Shown: in pieces, positions 43,210 to 56,499 of the stretch | Numbering within the stretch: the stretch's first letter is position 1 | How the letters are laid out: every line of letters starts with the position of its first letter | From: Prostheceraeus crozeri | Taxonomy: Eukaryota; Platyhelminthes; Polycladida; Euryleptidae | DNA: 64,000 bases | Assembly: GCA_907163375.1 (NCBI GenBank) | Contig: CAJQUW010003080.1 | Span: forward strand, 62,001-126,000 | Reading direction: 5' to 3' | Translations under genes and position numbers: made by a program | The notes under the pieces: model-generated | Databases searched by the model: none | The model's input: only the letters and a program-made list of their open reading frames with translations | Told to the model about the DNA's origin: nothing

Positions 43210-45535
43210 AATTCATGTTATGCTGGTGATTCCTCTTGCGTCTTTTGTTCCATTTGGCATCAGACTTCACTGAAAATGTTTTCAATTTTTACCTCGTGAT
43301 TCATTTACAATATAAGGATAAATATATGATTGATGATAATTTGATATCAGTGATCTCTAAGATTCCATTCTGCGTAAGATGTTGTGCCAGAATATGCAAT
43401 CATTTATCTCTACAGTTCTTCTGTTATCAATAACAAATTGTATAGAGGAGATTAATTATACTGAATGAAATAATTTATCCAGCACCACATTTTGTATTGC
43501 TGGCAAAGTCTTCGGTAATTTGCAGAAATATTGGTTGGAAAGGTGATTTTTCGTGTGAGTTTACTTAGCCAATTGTGAAATATGACAGAATTGTGTTGAA
43601 AATCGTGGATCTCATTTTTTTCAACAGCATGTGCAATAAAGTGCATCAACGATCTTTGCATCCGTATTATGATCTGATTCAATGATTTTGTCGACGATGG
43701 TGTTCAACAGAGGGTTTGTAATCATCCGAAATTCAACTTGATCTTAAACATGTTGTAATCTACAGCATTTTTCCTTCGATTCTTAGACATATCACATTTC
43801 GGCATTAACAAATCAAGTCTGAGGTTATCATAGCGACCTTCAACCTTCCTGCTGTCAACATTTCACAGCTTTGCAATTAGGAGAACCTAACCCCCAGCGT
43901 ACGACTCTGTAAGCCACATTTGGGCGACAGGGTCATTGTCAAATGTAAAATGGATCTACATATACTTCGAGTCGACATGTTACTCATTACGCTTTAGTCT
44001 GTGCATGTGTTGATCGTCCATTCATGTTAAGATGCGAATGCAGGCATTTGTGAACTGACACACCAAAACAAAACATTGTGAATTATTCGAAATCTATGGT
44101 AGTAGAGTCATTGATTTAGCAACTGCTGTTGCCATATGGTCAACTCTGATTGTGAAAGTTTTTAATTTTTCTTACACTTGCTATTGAAACGCTCCAACAT
44201 TTTATCCACATAAAAACAAAACAAACAAATAGATCAGAATTTTTTCTAATGATAAATGAATCTCCTTTAAGTCGTGTTTCTGCATCTAATTGAGCGTTTT
44301 AACGTTGCACTTCAATGAATATAGTGGAATATTAAGACTAAATTCGGACAAACCGCAAAGCGAATAATTCAAATCGCAAACAGAGCAAGGCGCCTACATG
44401 TCTTGTTTGAATAGATTAAAAATCATTCTGTGGATGTTACAGATGCCGTTAAAGATTTGACATAAATAGTGGATCTCTCGGAAGTAGGTATCTACGGATT
44501 AAAAATGGTTTTTAGTGTCCGATGATGTAAAGATTTACTTGTGTATTTACGGACAAGAGGAAGAACATCTTTAGGGTGTTGATGATAGAGAAATTTGAAA
44601 GAGAGTATTTTGCGGATGCATTTACGGATTAAGGATGGACATTTGGCAATTGCAGTTTGACATTTGAAATTGAATTTCATGCGGATGTAGATTTGCAATA
44701 AGTTCAACTCCATAGCAATCGAGTGGACAAATCTAAATTCAAACTCTTCATAACTTTATCTCTTCGATTTGTTAATTTGAGATAGTTCCTCTACCGTGCA
44801 AGTGCGGAAGACGCCAGGAGTACCATCGATTATAGCGATGTCACAGTGGATAATGAAACTAAAATCACGAAAAGCTCCTATGCTGACATTATTCTTGATA
44901 AGTAACTGAACCGTTTTGTTATTTAATCGAAGCACTTCAATTCCTACAAGATGAAATGTCTCAAGAATTTCGCCAACTAGCTCGCCTCGCAGACTGTCTT
45001 GATAACTACTTCATTCGAAGGTCAAGAAAAAGAAGTTCCCTAGATAAACAATGCAATTAATCGCATCGCCGAAAAGCTTTCGAAAATTGTGTCTGGGTTG
45101 TCCAGTTGACATTAATCTCAGTCTCAGGCAAAAGTAATTGCAAGTCTGGAAATCATCGATTTCAAAACCTGCAACAAATTATATATTCGGTAAAGAAATT
45201 GAAGAGAAATTGCACGACTAATTAAAGTATTGAAGAAATATTCATTTAGGTGACAAAATTGCGCGGCGGTCAGCGGATTTCCTCACTTTCTGTAGTCAGG
45301 AAGGCAATTTTGGAAATAAGTTTCTCTCTCTGTCGGTCTGTCCACAGAATGTGAGCCTGCGGACGTGGCGAAAATTTGTCAAATTAATTTAGTTTTAAAG
45401 TACAAAAGTTTCACTCTGTAATTGACTTTTCCATCTGACTAATTAGATTGAACTGCGAAGTTAAATTCATTTGTTCAACTTTTGGAGTTTACGCTCCCCT
45501 CAATAATGTAATTTTGTGCAAATGAATTCGGTCAA
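43210..45535. other. Intronic, no recognisable feature
   Basis: About 2.3 kb, AT-rich. A short irregular repeat of TTTACGGATTAA-like motifs lies at 44490-44640. No coding region is supported. Confidence 0.35.
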
Positions 45536-45544
45536 TCTAAATAT

Positions 45545-45612
45545 GCGTGTCAGGGGACTCGAACCCACGACCACGCTGGTTACATAGCCACTTGCACTGC
45601 GAGAGATAAGAT
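45545..45612 (-). repeat. tRNA-like SINE fragment
   Basis: The minus strand contains a textbook B box, GTGGGTTCGAGTCCCC, followed by TGACACGC. Upstream is GTGCAAGTGGCTATGTAACC in the A-box to anticodon region. The 5' acceptor arm needed to pair with TGACACGC is missing, so a functional tRNA gene is unlikely. Confidence 0.5.
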
Positions 45613-45757
45613 TTCACCAGCATATATAAATAAGTATAGAAATCTAATTTAGCTACCTTACGATTCATGTGACCAATCAATCGGAAACTATTAGTGAGCT
45701 AATCTCAACATTAAACTTTATCGGATTGCATTATCTATTACCTGAATCAATAGGAAT

Positions 45758-46279
45758 CACAGAATTAGACAGTTCGTCTCTTCTTCTGTTTGCATAGAAA
45801 GGAAGCATTGGAACATGTAAGGTTAATGAAATGGCACCATCTACAGACATAATACCACAGCAATCGAACAATGAGCAGCAAGTTCAACATTAAACACGCC
45901 GAATTGTGTGAGGTTTCAGTGACTGTTATCAATCGGATCACACAGCACAGAGACACAGACAAAGTCAAGATCTACGGAGACGTTTGTGAACGTTTTTTCG
46001 TGCGCCTGCTATCTTTCTTAATAATGATCGGAAGGACCAGCATTATCGAGAAAGCTTTTGCGCAATGATCCGAATTCTTCGAATCTGAAGGAATCGCGGC
46101 GATCGGAGCATTTTGAAGGAATTCGCAACAAAAGGCAAGCGAAGCACGACTATTTTTCCTATCTCTGTAAGGCATTAGAAATGTCTTATTGCCCACTTAA
46201 AAAGTTCCTGCATGTGTCATCGCTTTGAATCAGTTTGCAGTTCTAGTTAAGTGACCCGATTAAACAATCTAGTTCCGTG
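45758..46279 (+). mobile_element. Family A MITE (522 bp)
   Basis: Starts CACAGAATTAGACAG and ends AGTTCCGTG (one change from AATTCTGTG region). It is collinear with 3606-4127 throughout and the same length. The flanking 8-mers ATAGGAAT and ATAGAAGC are only partly alike, so the duplication has decayed. Confidence 0.85.
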
Positions 46280-46284
46280 ATAGA

Positions 46285-47425
46285 AGCTTCAATATTCAAT
46301 ATTGCAACTGCTATTTGGTGCAGTGGTGCACAACCTACGGCCCGCGACCAATGAATTATTCTGACCGACGAAGTTGAACAACTTCACTGGATTTTCAATT
46401 CACAATCTCTTTTTAGCTTATATTAAATCACTGACGACATAATTAACATCGATTTTTTCTACTTACATCATGAATCATTGTTGCATACCAAATTCGTTTA
46501 TAAATACTTGAATGTGATCGTATATTCGTACAGTTTGATGTCGTAAATATGGTGTAAATTAAGTGACCAGTTTCTCAATCATTGCATCATTCAGACGAAA
46601 TCGGCACTTACTATCGACAGCAGAAATATCGAAGTTGATGCGCGGTTTGAAGCGCCTCTCGTTGCAGTTCCTGTTACAACAAAATCGTCATCACTTGAAC
46701 GCTAGGAATGCAACATGCTGAATATTTGGAGTATTCATGAGTGATCTGAAGCTATTGAAACTATAGAATCGAAATTGACGTCTAACAAAGGTTTTATGCT
46801 GTACTATCTACTGGATGCCGCTATTTTCACTACCGAAACAGACTATTGAGTATTGAAGGTCAATGCTGTTTCAATAGTAAAAGAAAGAAAGTGTATATTT
46901 TTCCGTCAATAAAAATCGATCAATATCAAAGTAATTTCACGAAATACTACAGTTCCCACTACAAAAAATACGTCGGTCCGAAGTCGAAAACGAACTCGCT
47001 CCGAGGAACAGAATGTCCGCATGGCCGATGGTCGGTACGACGTCGGAAACCGAAGCCTCATTATGAAAAAGACACCCTAGGCCTCCTACCTGTAATTAAA
47101 ACGTCATTTGATCAAGAATTAAGTGTTATATATTTTCCTTTCCATACATGTCACTTTTCTAAAGCTTGTTTGAGTAGCAATGTCATCGAGATCATATCCG
47201 CACGTCTTCATGTCTTCAATGTCTATGTTACAATTAACTCAATCAAAGAAACCATTTTTATCGAAATTTCTGCATAAATTCAAAGAAATGAGGTCAGAAA
47301 TAACATGTCAAGGGTCAAAAACATTTCCCGACCTTTTTCCGACTGCCATACCTCGTTCCGACGTCTTTCCGGTGAATCTTTTTGTAGTGGGTTATTAAAA
47401 CAGAATAATAATTACCAAGTACAAA
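46285..47425. other. Intronic, one 143-codon orphan frame
   Basis: A plus-strand open frame (46846-47277) is the longest in the window with no assigned family. It shows no motif I recognise and no clear splice or promoter context. I do not call it a gene. Confidence 0.3.
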
Positions 47426-47430
47426 ACATA

Positions 47431-47690
47431 TCATCCGTTCATGAACTTAGTACCGCAAGGGAAAAAGGTTCGCGAATAAAGACACGTTCTTGAAAAAGGA
47501 ACACAAAGCTTCTTTGTAAAAAATAACCTTTGAGGAACCAAGTGATGAAAAATATGCGATACATTACCTTCAATTTGTTTAAAAAGTCTCATGGATGCCA
47601 GCTTTCTTCTTTCATCTAGTGAGTCGTCACTGCAATTGCATAATCTGACAGAGCTACGATGAGCGCGATTCTCGATTCTTTGTAGCACAT
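47431..47690 (-). pseudogene. LINE retrotransposon C-terminal fragment
   Basis: The minus strand reads VLQRIENRAHRSSVRL, then DERRKLASMRLFKQI, and later RTCLYSRTFFPCGTKFMN. This resembles the carboxyl end of Jockey/CR1-like retrotransposon proteins (LQ.RQNRA......L..RR...L......RT....FFP.....WN). Only about 85 residues remain. The match is a pattern match, not a search result. Confidence 0.6.
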
Positions 47691-47694
47691 GTTT

Positions 47695-49510
47695 CTGTCT
47701 TAGTCAAACCAAAGAAAACAGGAGACGCAAATTCAAAACTGATCGCATAAACATGACATAAACCTTATGAAGCTCTGAAGGCGGAATAAGTCCTTTCAAT
47801 CGTCTCAAAGCATGAATTCTTGTGTATTATATGCAACGGAATTTGTCGATTTACTACTTATTATCAATAGTTCAATGCTATTGAAAGCTTTATGCACCAA
47901 GCCCCTGGTTAGATGAGGATGGATGAGCAAAATAGATGTCTGCTTCGCAACGAAATGTGCTCAACAAAAGCAGTTTCCAAATACCTTTTCTGCTGACCAA
48001 AACTTCATCAAATTCTTATTGAGCTAAAGACAAATCTGCGTGTGTGAAAATAACCTCGCACTTGTATAAATATAATGATGCACTAATCCATGCATTGCTT
48101 TACCAACTTTGCCGGAAACACTAGGTTCAAAAAGCTCTCTGTAATTGCAACTTTGAATATACGCTGAACTTATCTCTCCATGAAAATGGAGAGTATTGAT
48201 TCCATTTAAATGTGTCTGATATCTATAAATAGTCAGTATCTATGCATTTCAACCGAATGTTCAATAACTTTATTGTGAGATAATGTTCTCACCATTATCA
48301 CAAGTAGTGCTTTATATCTTCCATTAAACTGCTAGTTCTGCTAATGGTTTGATATTAGTTTTGCACTATGATTTCCATCTGATAGAGCTTTTCAAATCCT
48401 TTTCATGCACTCATTATTTAGTTTTATTTGATATAAGATTGCTTCTGATTTGTAATTTATTCTGAAGTTCTCTAACCTCATGTTTCCCGTCATCAGATTG
48501 TTGAAGATCCACGCCACTGATAATTTTAGTGCTTTGAAACGAAAATATAAATAATTATCTGCATTCCTGACATTTGACTATTGATTTGTTCCATCTACGT
48601 TCCACTCCAATTTTAATTTGCAATGAATCCCACAATCCGGATATATTTTCTTACTTACAAATGTGATAGCTTGAATCGAATATTGCATGTTCTCCGTCCA
48701 ATTATTCTTACTTCTTGCATGTCAGAAATGTCTCACCTCTGATTTCCGCTTCTCTCAATGAAATCAGCACCTACATGAGTAAATGAATTGAACTACACGA
48801 GATTTCCCGCGCAGAAAAAAATTGTTTGCGATTCATAGTATAAAAGCGTATGACATTCGCATACGCTTGACGTTAATGCCTGTTCATACGTATGATATAG
48901 TATGAATGCATCACACACACACCTATGTAACGGCATGCTATTTATATACTTCTTCATATGTATGATGTGGTATGAATATACGCCTATCATACTTATTTCA
49001 TGCCAAAGTTACTTTTTGTAGTCCAATTGAAGTGATCGAACTTTTTAGACAAATTCTTTCACATTATTAAAGATTGATTTTCCAGCATTTTACCAAAGTA
49101 ACCTTGATATTGTTAATTATCCAACTGACTCCATTTTGATAATAAAAATAATAATAACAGCTTTATTGAAGTCTCACAATACAAGCATTCGGTTACAAAG
49201 AAAAACGGGAGGCGTGATGCAAGAAGCTTGTGGTCACAATTAGTTATGGGAAGATGCATAAATCACGTCACACTGCACGGAGACAAAACCGTTGATAAGT
49301 AGGTGATATGGCAAGGAGATGCACATGGGAGAGCGACAAAGCGACACATGCACATGGGTGATGTCTAGATGCGACAAAGTCTAAACTAATCCGCAAATGA
49401 ATTTAAACAAGCTTTTTAAAAAATATTCACAGTTAAGGGAGAATAGATAAGTTAGCAAAATACCCTATGTCTCATACTATGATTTCGCATGAAATTTTCA
49501 TACCTATGAA
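47695..49510. other. Intronic, diverged palindromic repeats only
   Basis: At 48830-49000 several imperfect GTATGATATAGTATGAAT-type units occur in both orientations. Otherwise I see nothing supportable. Confidence 0.35.
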
Positions 49511-49521
49511 ACAGATTTACA

Positions 49522-50035
49522 CACAGAATTAGATTGTTTAATCGTATCACTTTGCTAGAAGTGCAAACTGATTCAAACAGATGGCACATGCAGGAACTTA
49601 ATAAGTGAGCAAAAAGAAATTTTTAATACCTTGCAGAGATTGGAAAAATAGTCGTGCGTCGCTTGCGGATTGCTCTGAATTCCTTCAGAATGCTCCGATC
49701 GCCACGACTCCTTCAGATTCGAAGAATTCAGATCATCGCGCAAAAGTTCTCTCGATAATGTTGGGCCCTCCGATCATTTTAAAAAAAGTTAGGAGGCGCA
49801 TGAAAAAACGTTCACAAACTTCTCTGTAGAACTTGACATCGTCGGTGTCTCTTTGCTGTGTGATCCGGTTGATAACAGTCACTGAAACTTCGCACAATTT
49901 GTCGTGTTTAATGTTGAACTGGCTGCTCATTGTTCGATTGCTATGGTATTTAGTCAGGAGATTGTGCCATTTCATTTACGTTACATGTTCCAATGCTTCC
50001 CTTCTAGTCAAACAGATCATAAAAGACAAACTGTG
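49522..50035 (-). mobile_element. Family A MITE, reverse orientation
   Basis: Starts CACAGAATTAGATTGTTTAA and is collinear with the inverse of 3606-4127 up to GCTTCCCTTCTAGTCAAAC. The last 35 bases are diverged, ending about ACTGTG at 50035. No convincing duplication remains. Confidence 0.8.
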
Positions 50036-50387
50036 CTTGGATATCTATCTTGGGTTCTTCATATTTTTGCAAGTACGATTCTGAATGCAATTTTCTGGAA
50101 TCTTATTAATTAATTCACCCCCAGATACATAAGACCCTCTTGAGATCATCTGTTGACCATTCGAACAAATTCGTGGATTGTGTGGAATGTGATGCTGTTG
50201 CAAGACAAAAGAATACTCGAGTTTTTGCCTTTCAAAGTCTCTGATAATCGTAAGAGATTTATTCCACGCAAATAGACGCAACGCTGTTGATATCAAGAAC
50301 AATGAGTGTCGGCATTGACTAGCGGGGGAACAGTGTCACATGATATTCACCTTAGCGACCCGAATGCTGGTCGCTATGCCGTCAGGT

Positions 50388-50643
50388 CATAGAAATAGAT
50401 TGTTTAGCTGAAGTTGACTAGAATGGAAGTTGAATCAAGGTCGCGACATATCCGGGGGAACTAAGTTGGGGCATGAACCACCAATGAAAAGCTTATAATT
50501 GCACATGTGACTGATTCTAAACCAATGATTCAGCCGTTGACAAGTGTATCTAACTGAAAATGCGTGCGATTTTTGTGCCACTATTGTGTATTACATGAAT
50601 CTTCATTTCCGTTCTAGAGATTTCATTGTTATTTATTTCTATG
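50388..50643 (-). mobile_element. Family B MITE (256 bp)
   Basis: Ends CATAGAAAT and ATTTCTATG, with an exact 8-bp duplication CGTCAGGT at 50380-50387 and 50644-50651. Same length as the copy at 1493-1748. Confidence 0.92.
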
Positions 50644-50654
50644 CGTCAGGTAAT

Positions 50655-53615
50655 ACACTGAATTACTCGTATCTCGATTTTCTTGGCGATCGGTTCAGTT
50701 AAACGGCCTCTAGATGGACTCACGTATCTGTGGGTGCATTAATAAATGAGATTCATTTTCTAAATGCATCAAAATAATTCATATGTCGAAACAAACAGAG
50801 ACCTTCCTTTTTTGGAAAATTTCGCGTAATTTTGAATAATTTTGTGCACATACTTCTTGTCATTAATCTATTTTGATATCTAGATTTGTTTTATTTGATC
50901 ACATGGCAAAAAAACATTGCTCAACTTAGCACTTAGCAAGGGGCACTTAGCTCATCAATATAATCAAATATCAACTGATGTGTTGTGGTCCCTACGGTTT
51001 TGCCAACATTCTGTGTGCGCGGTATCGAGCTGGTATCATTTACAACAACAACAAGAATATAGCAACAATTTCTTGTAAATATGACAGGCAATCTCATAAC
51101 CTCAACTTAGTGAAAAATTGAGTATTGAAATTAAAGATGCTCCAATCAAAATCGAAAACTTCGAAGTAATAAACTGCGTAATGATTGTATCCTTTATTTC
51201 GTTACTAGAAAAATAACAAAGATGATAACTATTTACCTGTCAACTTTGTTCTTATTTTTGCATAAATAAATCTTCACGCTCATTTCGTTTGAGAAATGAT
51301 GAACATCGCAGAAATATCAGGAATGAAGATACAGCAAGCGCTGTCTTTAAAATGCGCCGCGAACTGCATTGAAGACTTTGAGTCAGCAAATAGCGAACTT
51401 TGGATTGCCGTGTCAAAACCGACATTAGCAAATCACAATTCAATGCCCAATTGAAGTCTGCTCTCAACCGTCGCCATGAACTTGGCATCGTGTTTTTAGC
51501 AGATCCTAAAATATGCAATATATTTTGATGAAGAGTTCGCCATTGATAAAGTGGTTGGAACGCTAAACGTTTGAAGCACAAAAAATCCGCGCTTTGATTA
51601 CATGCATCATGTTATTGAAATTCTTTATTCTGAGGAGAGATTGCCATTTTTTACACAATGAATTTCCGCTTATTTTTATGGCAAACCAAGCTATTCGTGG
51701 AAGGCATTCTGTACATGAAAGCATCAATGCCAACATGAACGTTCTAGTGTCTGCTTATATCGACCGGTTTCCATCTCTTTAATTGATGTCCTTAATCGTT
51801 ATAATTGATGAATTAATTGCACTAAAAATGTGAAGACATTCAAAAATCCAGATGCGTCACTTTTGCAAAAATAAAAATATCACATTTCTCTCTGCTCTTG
51901 CTGTTTAACAAAGAAGAATTAAACACAAGCCACAATCTCGATATCAAATTCTCCAGATAATTGCATCACTACTTTATTAAGTAGCACGAAGAATTGGCTA
52001 GAATTGTATTACAGATCTCTGTCTATTCTTCAAATTCATATGTTTCTGCCAATCTCTTCAAAGCAATGCCTAAAACTATCGCTACAGCGCTGCTACAGCG
52101 CTGCAAAATAAACTGATTCATGTCTTATTGTGTTATCAGTTACGTCAACAAGTGGTGAATGATTTCTTCCCATTATATTCATAGCTTGACAACTTTCCTT
52201 CATGAACTTGTTGAAATTGATAATTAAGCAAATTTATGATATGGGTGTCGCAGTACGTTTCCAGAAGTTACCTCATCTAAAGGAATCAACAGAACGGTGA
52301 TATAATCGAGTCTCGCACTTGTTAACCGGCAACCGGAAGTCTTCGATTTCAGTTCTTTGAGTTGTCAGTTTAAACCTATTCTATTCGTGCGATATTGAGC
52401 TTCGAAAGCCCGGGTTCCATCTTATTCTGATGTTCTAAAGATTCAATCGTCCTAAAAATTAAATTCACACTTTGCGTATGCTCGCTTCAATGGCTGTTTC
52501 AGCTTGTACCAACTCGGTCATCTTTTTGCTGGAAATTTTAGTTGAAACTTTTGAATTCTATTTTTTTTAAACAAATTGATGTTTTTTAGTATTTGCTGTT
52601 GGTATATAACTTTGAAAGAAGCGATGTTTTGATAAGCTCTCGCATGAAAGCGTCTAAAGACAATGTTAGGAGCCTGTTCGATCACATTGTGATAGTTAAG
52701 CCGAGCTGAATGCAGCTGAAATAGAGACTTTTGAACATGCAGAGATGACGTGTAGTCTGATACTAAGGTAGGGCAATCATGGATGTTCGCTGTAAACGGA
52801 AGTGAAAAGACATATTTTGTTAAGCAATTGGCCAATGCATTTCACCAGTGTCCCATCGACATGCCTGTGATCAATTCAACTTTGCATGTCCTAAAGCTAG
52901 CCAATATTTGAGGAATTTGAAATTTTATCGAATTTTGGTTATAAATGTCCTTACTGTTTGTTGCTTGTGACAGAATGGTTACCTTTACTGAGAAGTACAT
53001 TAGGATATTGATAAAATTGATTTATGCACAGAATGCAACTCAAACACATTCGCCGCTGTATAAAGGAGGATTTTCGTTCAAATGTATTTTCACAAGTACT
53101 GACAGATATTGTACAAGACGGTAGACAAGTTCGGGAAATGGAAAGTTGCCAAAATGGTTAGAAATGAGTAATTACTTTGCATACTACTCGCAGTAATAGG
53201 TGATATTCACATAATGTTCAAATGGTGACAGTTGTATTCGGCTGCTGGTTTTATTCAAAGTTATCACACAAAATATCTGAAAACTGTACGAAATCCACAT
53301 CTTTGAAAAATGGACTTTTCAAAATGGGACTTAAATATGATCTTTCATTGGATCAAATCCAACGATTTTGGATGAAAATACGTTAAACTGGAGGTCATGA
53401 ATCCGGGGTAACACAGTGTAGTTTTAAAAGGACCAGGAGTGAAAATGGTTAATGAAATCATTCAGTTTCAATACTTCCTATTGTTACATAGAAACTTCAT
53501 GGAAACCCTCACTGCGTAATAACAAAGCACTAGTGCGAACATGGACATTGAAACATTAGTGCGCTGTCATGACAACGGTACCTGAGCATTGGCGGCTTGC
53601 ATTGGTTGACAATTG
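50655..53615. other. Intronic, no recognisable feature
   Basis: About 3 kb. Minus-strand frames at 51252-51581 (109 codons) and 52518-52835 (105 codons) show no motif I recognise. No repeat-family match. Confidence 0.3.
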
Positions 53616-53627
53616 GAAGGCATCGGC

Positions 53628-53885
53628 CATAGAAATTGATAACAATAAAACCTCTAGAAAGGAAGCAAAGCTTTATGCAATACACAATAGTGGAACAAAA
53701 AATCGCTCGCATTTCTTCTTGGATACACGTGTCAAATGCTGAATCATTGGGTTAGAATCAGTCACATGTGCAATTCTAAGCTTTTCATTGGTCATTCATG
53801 CCCCAACTTAGTTCCCCCTGGATGTGCCACGACCTTGAGTCAAATTCCATTGTAATCAACTTCAGATAAACAAACTATTTCTATG
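53628..53885 (+). mobile_element. Family B MITE (258 bp)
   Basis: Ends CATAGAAAT and ATTTCTATG. The flanking 8-mers GCATCGGC and GCATCGGA match at seven of eight. Confidence 0.9.
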
Positions 53886-53889
53886 GCAT

Positions 53890-54565
53890 CGGAAGATAAA
53901 TTATCAGTGCGCTATGATCTCTAAGTACCTGGAACTGCTTCATATTTCAGCAATTTGGTTCTTTTTAACACCTAGCAACATTGACTTAGATCGTTGCGTA
54001 GCCGAGCAGCTGAAATGATCATCAGCAAACAGCCACTGTCCACTCTTGTCTCAGTGAATGAGATAAAGCGAAAAGTCGGATTTCTGCGGTTGACTCTGTC
54101 TGTCCACATCGGGAGGGAACCTCCGTCGCTTCTTTGGTGTGGCCCTCGCAAACTGACTCGAGCAACACTTCCGCGACTTTTTGTTTTAGCGCATTGTCGA
54201 ACTTTTCATCCAAAAATCGTTGAATTTTTTGCAAAGTCAAGAATTTGTCACTTTTTTTGAAACATCTTGTGTGATGATTTTTGACCAAGCGCATCGATTT
54301 TCAATATGACAACAGAATTTTACCAACAAGAATCCTGTCATATGATTTGATTGTTAAATAAATACTACTTACTGAATTATTCAATAATGGCCCTGTTAAG
54401 TAGTCATTTTCGCGTTTTTTTTCTAATCAGTGGAACTATTTGTGCATCTGCAAGGCGTCACTCTTCTGTTTAGTCACATTTGAAATACAAGTTCACAGAT
54501 ACATTGAAAGGCTACTTTTGAATATAAATCCTTCACAATTCAGTTGCGCATAGGTTGCACACTAT
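53890..54565. other. Intronic, possible old mariner 5' trace
   Basis: Near 54272 the run GATGATTTTTGACCAAGCGC resembles sequence just upstream of the intact mariner gene start at about 42148. The adjoining 90-codon minus-strand frame (54022-54294) is not convincingly transposase. I leave it unassigned. Confidence 0.25.
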
Positions 54566-54570
54566 GCAGG

Positions 54571-54745
54571 TGGTAGGATTGCTCAGTTGGTAAAGGGCCA
54601 CGCTTCTGTATGGGTGCAGAGGGTCCAGGGTTCCAGTCTGACCGAGTCGGGGGCCACCCGTGATCTCACTAGAGGCCACTAATCCTAACCTGGTGAGGGT
54701 TGCCACTTACTAGAATGGCTGTGTGACTTGGGTGGGCAGGAATGA
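54571..54745 (+). repeat. SINE2 copy, tRNA-derived
   Basis: Head GGTAGGATTGCTCAGTTGG (A box TTGCTCAGTTGG at 54579-54590), B box GGTTCCAGTCT at 54629-54639, and tail CACTAATCCTAACCTGGTGA shared with 22718-22890. Confidence 0.75.
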
Positions 54746-54749
54746 ATAA

Positions 54750-56490
54750 AAAATTACTCATGTTTGAAATGTATTCCATGTACACATCAATCTTATCAAT
54801 ATCCTTTTGTACTCTTTAGAAACTTCTCAGTCCATGCAACCAGCCTAGCATCGTAAATAGCCATCATTCTGAAGTAAAAATCAATCAAATTTCATAATTT
54901 TCAAAGATCTATCAAAGTAAACGGTTTTTAATTTTGAATTGCCGAACCCCGTTATGGATAGTGTTTATCCACAGCTATAACAATCCCTAAAAGATCATCA
55001 ATAAGGCGCATAATTCTAATGCGGCTCGCATTGTGCGTTCAGATGCCTGTGACTTGATAACAAGAGATGGTTGGAGAATACACTTCCTTCTTGATTCGAA
55101 GTCTTTCACTCTCTTGTGTTTAACGCTGATGGAATTCTCGTGGCGAAATTTAATGAAGTTGGACGGACAACACTTATACACGGCGAGTTATAATGGTTAT
55201 GATAATCTGAATTCACATGAAAGACTATGAGAGGTGATTCACTTAGGTGTGAAAAGAATTCATGGCACAAATATCATCCTGAAACGATTTCTGCAACTTG
55301 GCAACCGTGTTTATTTGAATAAGAAATTGATAGGAGCGAGTTTGCCTTCACGGCAAAAATTCCAACTCCACAAAAGCAATTGATATGAAGGAATGTGTGG
55401 TGATTGTTCGCTCTTATTTGAAGATGTTCCACTTCAGCTTTCAGCTCTTCCTTTAGATCAACATGTGCATTATCGATACTGGATGAGGAAAGGTCGAATG
55501 AAATAGCCCATTCAACAAAGTACCAACCATAGAGTACTCGTATGTTAAGTAGAGAAGCAACTCAGGATTAATTAAATCCCCAATGTGTATGTAGTTTTGA
55601 TATTATTAAATGAACTCGAGTTGAGACCCAGCAAAAAATATGATATTAGCAACTGTTTGCAGTTTTGAAAAAATTACCATGGAAACAACTGATCATGATA
55701 GCAATACAGAAGGAATGATAGTATTCTGCAGATTTTCCGTGCATGACATCCTTGGAAAGGTGATGTTTGTTAAATTAGCAATTCTTAGCTATTTCGTTGC
55801 TTTAATGTTTAGCCCTGAGAAAAAGAATATTTTCTTAAGTGAATTCATATCACAAACTACCTGCCACTGATGGAGCAAAATAACATAATCAAAGACAATG
55901 ATCAAAATTAACTTTAAAAGATGTAAACGGGTCCACATTACTATGAAAATACAAGAAATGAAACATAAATTTAGTGAATCATGAAATTACACCGATAGAA
56001 ATTTAATCAAAAATATGAAATCTCAGCGAAGAAGCACATCAGCAACTTCTCCGTGGAGACTTACATTACAATGCGGCTCATGAAATTTCCTTGATAATCA
56101 GCTTTATTTCCTCTTAATTTAGTCACCTGTAAGTAAATGTTCATTCTATTGATATCTAATAGGATTAATACTTCTTGGAGAAAGTAGAGAAAGTGTTTTT
56201 ATTTTGGAATGATAATCGGAAAATACACTTAGAAAATTGTCAAATGATGTGTAAATAGCGATAAGTTACAAAAATAGTAGGCAAATCATGAAAACACACA
56301 CATTAAGGAATACTCAACGGAAAAAAAGATCACAATCGGTTAAGAATTTTTTCATAGTCACGACGTTTTGGAAAACACTGCTTCCCTTTTCAAGTGAAAT
56401 AAAATGGAAAGAAGAAATCGTTGTACACACAATCAGCGACGAACACTATTTACAACACGTTTTGCTGTCAGCAAATCCGGCTGGTGGAAA
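54750..56490. other. Intronic, no recognisable feature
   Basis: Short frames only (55033-55230, 55640-55870, 56288-56536), none with motifs. Confidence 0.35.
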
Positions 56491-56499
56491 CCCATATTC

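Noticed and set aside
45545-45612. Functional tRNA gene on the minus strand
   Set aside because: The T-arm is textbook, but the 5' sequence cannot pair with the 3' acceptor strand.
54022-54294. Mariner amino-terminal coding fragment
   Set aside because: A short upstream match to the intact mariner 5' region is suggestive, but the 90-codon frame lacks helix-turn-helix or catalytic motifs and no terminal repeat was found.
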